DNA from: Rhynchonema sp. JSB1_4
Taxonomy: Eukaryota; Nematoda; Chromadorea; Monhysterida; Xyalidae
Assembly: GCA_030248065.1 (NCBI GenBank)
Contig: JASAMV010008487.1
Location: 1-64,000 of the forward strand
Direction of reading: 5' to 3'
DNA length: 64,000 nt
This document shows positions 57,595-64,000 of this stretch, piece after piece. The stretch's first letter is position 1. Each line of letters begins with the position of its first letter. Made by a program: the position numbers and the translations under genes. A model generated the notes under the pieces. It worked only from the letters and a program-made list of their open reading frames with translations. It was not told where the DNA came from and did not search any database.

Positions 57595-60500
57595 GATGTT
57601 GTCCCTGCTGCTGACGATGACCGCCGCCCCCGCCAGATGCGGGCGGCGCATTGCGTTCATCGGGGGGACTCGAGCCTGAAATATAAAGGGCACTTGGGCT
57701 CAGGTCGCACAACTGGCTTGCTCGGGTGACAAAAGCTTGGGCGCAATCTTGCCTTTGCCATTGTCGGCCAAGGACATTTCAAAGTTCAGAGATGCCACGT
57801 CTTTAATCAGCGAAACGGGCAAAACTCACTGGTGTTAGTAGCGGATCCAGCTTTCGGCCCAAATCCCAAAAGTCATTTTTATCTAGTGCATGTTTGATTA
57901 TTCAAAATCGTTTTTATCCAGTGCTTGTTCATGACTGGGCGATTTTAAGCTAAATACCATACTATGTTTGCACTAAAATTTTTGCACGCGCGACGGCCAA
58001 ATTTCAATGACATGGGTGTATCTGACGCGCGAAGCGCGCAAGTTTTGGACTTTTGAAGTGTATTACAGTGAAAATCCTGCGATTTAGGGGTCCTCTATTT
58101 CCTTGTTTTCTCCGAAATGGTGCCCCCCCCCGAAATGGGCCAAAGGGGGATCTAGGCCAAGGCTCCTGTGGCTTTACTTGAGCAATAAGATCTGCTCGAG
58201 GTCCTTTTTGCAGGTCAATTGGACAGAGGCGTTCGCACCGACGATGCCTGGGCCTGGCACCTCGCCCGTCTGTGAAAACACGCCGAAAGGGCCAAAACTC
58301 ACTGCTGCCACATTATTTTTACGCTGGTCAAATGCATGGCATCAGTAAATGTCGAAAAATTCCTAATACAGAACGTCGCAAGGTGACCAAGTGGAGAGCG
58401 GGCAGGCGCGATCACCAAATTTAATGCCATGTTTTCGTAACAAACCATGTTCTTGCGTGACTTGATGTGCGTGTTGTTCTGCATGAATCGGCTGTTGTTG
58501 TCGTTGTTGTTGTTGTCGCGTAACATTCACAGATTCATTTTCAGGTCCGCCGTTCAGTAAGTGAGCGGTGCCTGAAATTTCAAGGTTGTCGCAAGAATTG
58601 TTGGTCAAGGTCAAATCATACAATCGTGAATAAATGTCGCTCAAAATAAATACTTCCATCCCAAAAATAAAATCCTCGCAAAACCAACCATTGTGAGCAG
58701 TTTGATGAGCGTGCGTGACGCCAGCCGCATCTGGGCGCCGATCATAGGTGGACATCTTAAATGAAAATTGTTTTTCGTAACATTTTTTGTCAAGAACCCT
58801 TACAAAATCACGAAAAACAATGACAAAACACTGCAAAAAATCACCTGTTCAGTCGACATCGGCTGTACGCCACTCGGTGTTTCATCGGGCATCGGTATCG
58901 GCGATGGGGGATCGCGTAAGCCCATGAATGCCGGATCACTTGTCTGCGGTGGCGCGTAACCTGACGAAAAACAGGGCATTTTACAAAAATAAATTTGAAA
59001 AAAATTGGGGTGGAACTAGTGTGTAGGGTTAGAGGTCGGGGGGGGGGGGGTACCCGACACCCGACAGTTCCAAAAAACCCGACACCCGACATCTAGTTTT
59101 TGAAAAAAAGACCCAACACCCGACACCTAGTTTTGGACCAAAAACCGGCAAATTTTTGCTCATCTGCATCGTTAGTGCAATTTTTTGGCTCAAGTTACTG
59201 AATTCAATTTTTTTCACACGAAATAAACACCAAAATGTCACATTCTGGGTCGCCGGAAACATTTGGTTCGAAGAAAGTTTTCTTTCAAAATTCTTCTCTT
59301 AGCAAAACTGATGTTTTGAACCGTAAGTGTCGGGTCTCGGCTGTCGGGTCCCAAAAAACCCGACACTCGACATCTGGAGGCACCCGACGCCTACACTTTT
59401 TTTGGCACCCGACACGCGACATCTCTAACCCTACTAGTGTGCACGTTGTTTCGTTGAAAGAGTCGATAAAGCTTGGCACGAAACGCAGAACAAAGAACCT
59501 ACAACTTACACCTATAAAGTCGGAACTTCTACATATGTACCAAGTGCAAACGCAGTCTGCACTTATATGCACGCGTACAACGCAATTTTTGTGACAATGT
59601 CAAAAATAGGTGACTGAAGTTCCAGTTTGACCCATAAAAACCCCAGAGTCCAAAAACAGGAGAAAAACAACACCAACCACCAAACGCAGCGACAGTTTCG
59701 GGTGCCCCGCCAATATTTGCCTGATAATAATGCTGTTGAGCCTGGGCCTGCGCGGCGACGGTCAATTGGTCCGTCGACGTTTCATCCTAAACACAATGAT
59801 TTTCTCTTTCATTGCATTCCCAAAATATTTTCTCTTGATTTATGTTTACCAACCTGCAAAAAGTCAACGCCGGACGCCGGCGTCGTGGATGAACGACGAC
59901 TGTCCGGGCCGAGACCATTCGTAAACATCACGGCGGGCGAAGACTAGAAACGCAACAAAGAAATAAAAAATAGCAGGATTTTGTGTCAACATCCAGCAGG
60001 TGCAACGTGCAACGAGATTTCAAAATTTTCAGATGGTAATCATTCAATTTAAAAGAAAAAAGACAGAATTATGCCCTTGACCTGGGCCTCAAATTTTCAG
60101 GTGGAAATACCTGCACATTGCACGTAAAATGGTAAAAGAACGTCAGACATTATTGCAAGCCTTAAATTAAAAGAATTTATCAGTAATGGCTAATTTTGTG
60201 CTCCCGGACTTACTCGTGTGTCCGTTTCAGTTGGCGGCTGGGTCGGGGCGTTGTGTTTGGTCATGTCTTCTGTAATAGAAATATAGAAGCTGAAATAACG
60301 CTGATTACAAACAAACGAAAAACACGTTGAAAGACATTGTCGGCAAATTTTATCAAAAACGTTAAAAAACCACAAAACATCATACTTTCATCAACATTCA
60401 TTTTGTCAACGACACCAATTGTTTCCTTGTCCGTACCGCGCTCCACACTTTTCGCATCCAGTTGTTGTTGTTGCGTTGTTGCGTCGCCAACAACATTCTC

Positions 60501-63395
60501 TTGTTTCGGTTGTTGTTGTTGTTCTATGAGCAATTTTTCGGTGATCAGAATATCGGACGAGCTCGTAAGACGGTCGAGTAGTGAGGTGATGTCGGAACCT
60601 GTGATAGAGAAAAATTGGGTAACGCGACTGTCGGTTGGTCGTAATTATGATGTCGTTGGCTTACAAGAACATTGACTGGCACACACTATAAGGCGAAATT
60701 TCTTAACATGATCAGTGTAGCAGGCCAATGGCTGCAAGGTGCTTGTTCCCCAGCTGGACTTTGTCCCCGATGCCGCAACCCCAGTCAGCCCACCCTCAAC
60801 TCACATGGTGCGTCGCACAATTTGTGTTTGTTCGAATGCGCCGCGGTGGCGAACAACAGTTGCGCGGCCGCGGCCGCCGCGGTCAGTTTCGATGTCCAAT
60901 CATCGGCACTCGACGCCGCGGTCAGCGACGGACACAACAGCTCGTAGAGACGATCGCACAGCTCGAGATCGTTGGTCGACAATTGCTGCAAACATTCGTT
61001 CGGTTGATTTATTTACAGGTTGGTTTCATGCGATCGTAGAATTTTGTTATTCGTTTCAGAAATGAAATGTGCGGTAGCGAATATATTTGCGGAAAAACCG
61101 GTTTTTTAAAATTTTGCAAAAATTTCCGAAAAAAACAACCGAAAAACCGATAAAAAATCATAATGTACAAGAATAGGGGCACCCAAAATAACGTCGTATT
61201 TTCGGCCCATTGTATTGTTAACCTTAGTACAGCCAGTGTTATGCTGTATTAGGGTGTTTTTGACACTCATAGCAACCAACATGATTAAAACAAGGCAAAG
61301 GCACATTTACACCTCACAGAAGTCTGGCTCATGACAACATATTTTGAATTTAGCGAAAAAAAAACTACGAAAAAAACATGCTTTTGAAATAGGTTTCCAA
61401 GCAGCTGCGGTTTTTTCGGCTTGTTTCGTTTTTTACCACCAGCAAACGTCGGAAAAAGAACCGAAGGAAACTGTTTTTTTCATCCACAACTACACTAGCG
61501 AATATCGCCGCTTGCAGCAATCGCAAGTGGCGATTTCGGAATAAGAGACTCTGGTTTTGTGGTAAAAGGCGACAGTTTCCGAGCGGAGCGAAGAGGTCTT
61601 GCGGTTTTTTACTGTCAAGAACTTTAAACAGTTAATAAGTCCAGCAACAGATCATATTGTTCGACCGATTTCAGATTGACTGGCAAATTTTCACCTGGTT
61701 AGTGAAATTTTGAGATGTAATACCGCTTCCTTGCCAGTGTTCCTGTTGTTCTGGTTGGCAGATTTTCAGTGTACTGGCCAATGGCTGGTGGAGAAATTTC
61801 AAAAATAAAAAACCTGTAGTTCGACTGATTACCAAAACTGGCGGTAAACACCATTTGTCCCCATCTGAAGAGGCGAAATTTCCACCCTGCGTGATGGGGT
61901 CACAGTACCGACTTTCATTACATTACTATTTTTTAAGCGCCATTACACATGGAAATGTTCTAAACAGCGTTTTCTCGCACGGGCGATTTCCTGATGAATT
62001 TAAGACGACTGCGATGAAAAAATCAAAAAAAATATTCAAAAAAAATCATTTTATTTGCGATAACCAAGCGCCTAACCGGCAGATTGGCAGATCCTCGTTC
62101 GAACAACGGACGCACATTGTTTTTGCCGAGCACATTGAGCGCTTCCTGGAAAAGAAAGCAAAAACCATGAATTTTATTTTTGTAACAATAAAGAACAGAT
62201 GGCAAACCTGAGCAGACAACAGATTTCGGAGCATGGCCGTTTCGTTGTCCTTGTTCTGCTGCGCCAACGCGGCCGCTTGACGTTTCTGCGTACGCTCATA
62301 TTCGACGGTGAGCTCTTTGACCTGGAATTCGAGCATGAATCCAACACCGGAATTGGGAAATAAAATCTGATGATTGGGAGATAAACACGTTTGAAAAATC
62401 AACCGTCCCGGTTTTTTTGTGCTCTGAAAGGGCCTAGGCTCAGGCTTTCTTTCAGGTTCAGGCTGCCAGCAATGAGGACCTGTCCAAAACAAAAAAAATT
62501 CAAAAAGTACAACTTTACATTGCGAGACCACGGTGGAGTTCGAACCAGACCACGGGCACGGCTGATTTTCCAAAGACTTTTATCCCCTCTTAATCTTCTG
62601 ATGTTAGTTTGCAATATGATTGAAGGGTTCTATGAAATTCTAAAAAGGTGACCAGTCGAACTAAACCTGTTTGGTCAAATCGGCCACCAGTTCAATTTGA
62701 ACGTCCACTTCCCCGATTTTCTTAATAGCTTCCTAAAAACAAATTTTATTGCAGTTGAAAACACACAATCGGAAGTAGAAAAAGCATCTGAAACCAGGAA
62801 CAGTAATTCCCAACGATTTGCCTATCTCAAGTCTAACAAGGCATGCTCCAATTTTATTTCCAGTCATGTGAAAACAAAATTATTGGGGCCCTTAAAATTA
62901 TAGGCACGTATGACGGTGATGGGTATCGGGAGTTCTAAAACGGCAAGTGAGTAACTACTACTGTATGTGTTTTGTAATTCTCATCACGGTTCACGCACGG
63001 GCGCGATCTCTCGAACTAACCAATTGATCCTCATTCAGTTTCGCGCCTTTCTTTTGCGCATCGACTTTCAGTTCATTCAATCGGGTCTGCAAAAAATCAG
63101 TGTTATTATTATGCACGGCAAATTACTCAAAGAACCCTGAAAATCCAACCCTGCGCTTATCCAAATTCCGACGCTTCTTGTCCACAATTTCGGCCATTCT
63201 CGCGAGCACGTCGATTTCGTCGTTCGACTGTTGTTGTTGTTGTTGTTGTTTTTCATTCGACATTGTCGGCGTCACCGGCGTCTTTTTGCCACCAGCACTT
63301 TTCGTCGCTGCCGATGACTTGTTTGTCGCTGTTGTTGTTGTGGTTGCGCTGGTGGGCACATTTTGTTGCTGTTGTTTGCTAACGGCTGACGGCAT
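56703..63395 (-). CDS. Caprin-family RNA-binding protein (16 exons, 630 aa)
   Basis: Exons (minus): 63395-63150, 63086-63021, 62732-62667, 62321-62208, 62145-62077, 60985-60805, 60598-60386, 60269-60214, 59943-59854, 59786-59678, 58960-58845, 58755-58689, 58571-58446, 57675-57511, 57002-56913, 56821-56703; 1893 nt, every phase fits. The Gln/Thr-rich start leads to the Caprin helical region: IVDKKRRNLDKRR, LNEDQL, EALNVLGKNNVRPLF and QLSTNDLELCDRLYEL align in order with the vertebrate Caprin-1 segments around IDKKLRNLEKK and LSEEELSLLDEFYKL. Low-complexity Gln-rich linkers and an RGG-type C-terminus follow (GNYRGGRGG), ending RGWRGTFAHLF. Caprins bind mRNA and stress-granule partners such as G3BP and regulate translation in the cytoplasm. 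Introns carry two hAT-like elements; a third lies 3' of the gene. The start chosen is the first ATG after a probable trans-splice acceptor at 63494. Confidence 0.88.
57138..57502. mobile_element. hAT-like element 2 (365 bp) on a Caprin splice donor
   Basis: Ends (C/A)AGTGGTGTCGTT and AACGACACCACTG are inverted, flanked by an exact 8-bp duplication TAACCCAC (57130-57137 and 57503-57510). On the gene's strand the right copy reads GTGGGTTA and is the 5' splice site of intron 14. The interior repeats aaatttcccatacc-type motifs. Confidence 0.88.
57511..57675 (-). other. Caprin exon 14 with CAA tract
   Basis: This exon of the Caprin gene carries a CAA tract (about 57568-57592, encoding Gln) beside RGG-type residues. 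Such a tract can vary in length between individuals. Confidence 0.7.
59024..59433. mobile_element. hAT-like element 3 (410 bp) in Caprin intron 10
   Basis: Ends TAGGGTTAGAG and CTCTAACCCTA are inverted, flanked by an exact 8-bp duplication CTAGTGTG (59016-59023 and 59434-59441). The interior is made of degenerate cccgacacccgac units, and a G13 tract lies near the left end. Confidence 0.9.
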
Positions 63396-63492
63396 GTTGT
63401 GCGTTCGGATGTTTCTGTTGGCGTTTGGGGTGGGCTTCGGATTTTTGGATTGCTGAAGCTCAAAGGAACAGCGTTTTCGGTCGGATGCGGAT

Positions 63493-63494
63493 GC
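63493..63494 (-). promoter_or_regulatory. probable splice acceptor upstream of Caprin
   Basis: On the minus strand attttgtcttcag precedes cat at 63493, about 98 nt before the start codon. In nematodes such a site upstream of the first ATG is either a spliced-leader acceptor or the 3' end of a 5' UTR intron. Confidence 0.4.
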
Positions 63495-63642
63495 TGAAGA
63501 CAAAATTAGAAAATTGAGGAGAGCGCGACGGAGAAAGGGGCTGAAAGTACAGTGACTGACTGAGAAAAAACGCTTTCATTCCAAAAAAACCATTTTTTTC
63601 CTTATCCCGGTAATTTTCGAAAATAAATCAGGTACCGTTCTA

Positions 63643-63969
63643 CCGTATGCCCTAAAATAGAGCCCCCCAAAAATACAGCCCCCCTAAAAGGGGTCAGTGA
63701 AAAAATAGAGCCCCCCCAAAAAATACAGCCCCCCCAACTTGGAATTCCCCGCTTGGGGATCGTAAAGTCAAGTTCTTGCATAAGACACCTTGTGTACAAC
63801 GTTTGTGGTTGAGTATATGATGACGCAAAGCCTTTTATGGAAGATCTGCACCTAAAAACACTCAATAATGACCAGTAACACCCTGACAGAACTCCATTTA
63901 GGGGTATTTTTTGGAACATTTTTTGAGATTTTGGGCAGCGAAAAAATACTTCTATTTAGGTTTTTACGG
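63643..63969. mobile_element. CCGTA...TACGG element, copy 2 (inverted)
   Basis: Starts CCGTATGCCCTAAAATAG and ends CTATTTAGGTTTTTACGG, with TA at both edges (63641-63642, 63970-63971). Shares a long stretch with the copy at 19797-20175 in the opposite orientation. Confidence 0.75.
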
Positions 63970-64000
63970 TAGCTGAAGCTGGGGCCCAGCTTAGCTGGGG

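Overview
The window is nematode nuclear DNA, probably from a chromadorean. The evidence is a cuticle collagen of the nematode type (furin-like RVRR site, cysteine-flanked Gly-X-Y blocks, [13 protein letters not shown] end), interstitial runs of the nematode telomere unit TTAGGC, genes cut into many short exons with introns from 43 bp to several kb, and a nematode-style astacin. I cannot name the genus.

Five multi-exon genes could be assembled exon by exon with consistent splice phase: (1) a cuticle collagen, minus strand, 8266-5411, 6 exons, 329 aa; (2) a C2H2 zinc-finger protein, minus, 29431-22695, 13 exons, about 633 aa, with one donor uncertain; (3) a secreted type I membrane protein, minus, 38380-30987, about 584 aa, that best fits the EFF-1/AFF-1 cell-fusion family; (4) an astacin metalloprotease, plus, 43108-51351, 15 exons, 561 aa, ordered signal - propeptide - catalytic - Cys-rich - CUB - Thr-rich - LDLa; (5) a Caprin homologue, minus, 63395-56703, 16 exons, 630 aa. 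Two smaller candidates encode secreted basic peptide precursors (plus 1687-2899; minus 14253-13873). The first has a decayed copy at 4031-4150. A possible Pro-rich peptide pseudogene lies at 15116-15506.

Layout: 1-5400 holds the first peptide gene, its relic and a MITE; 5411-8266 collagen; 8267-13800 repeats, ending in a 1.1 kb palindrome that touches the 3' end of the second peptide gene; 14254-22694 gene-poor and repeat-rich; 22695-38380 the zinc-finger and fusogen-like genes, head to tail on the minus strand; 38381-43107 repeats; 43108-51351 astacin; 51352-56702 repeats; 56703-63395 Caprin; the rest a TA-flanked element and unassigned DNA.

Introns and spacers are full of short non-autonomous, inverted-repeat DNA elements, and no transposase was found. 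Several have clear target-site duplications: a four-copy GGGTG...CACCC family with 3-bp A/T duplications, a 1.65 kb fold-back element in TTAA, a CCGTA...TACGG pair flanked by TA, and three hAT-like elements with perfect 8-bp duplications in or beside Caprin. One of these sits exactly on a splice donor. Another palindromic family carries TTAGGC repeats inside it. The genes do not form an operon or a shared pathway. Collagen, astacin and the fusogen-like protein would all act at the epidermis/cuticle surface, but that link is only thematic.
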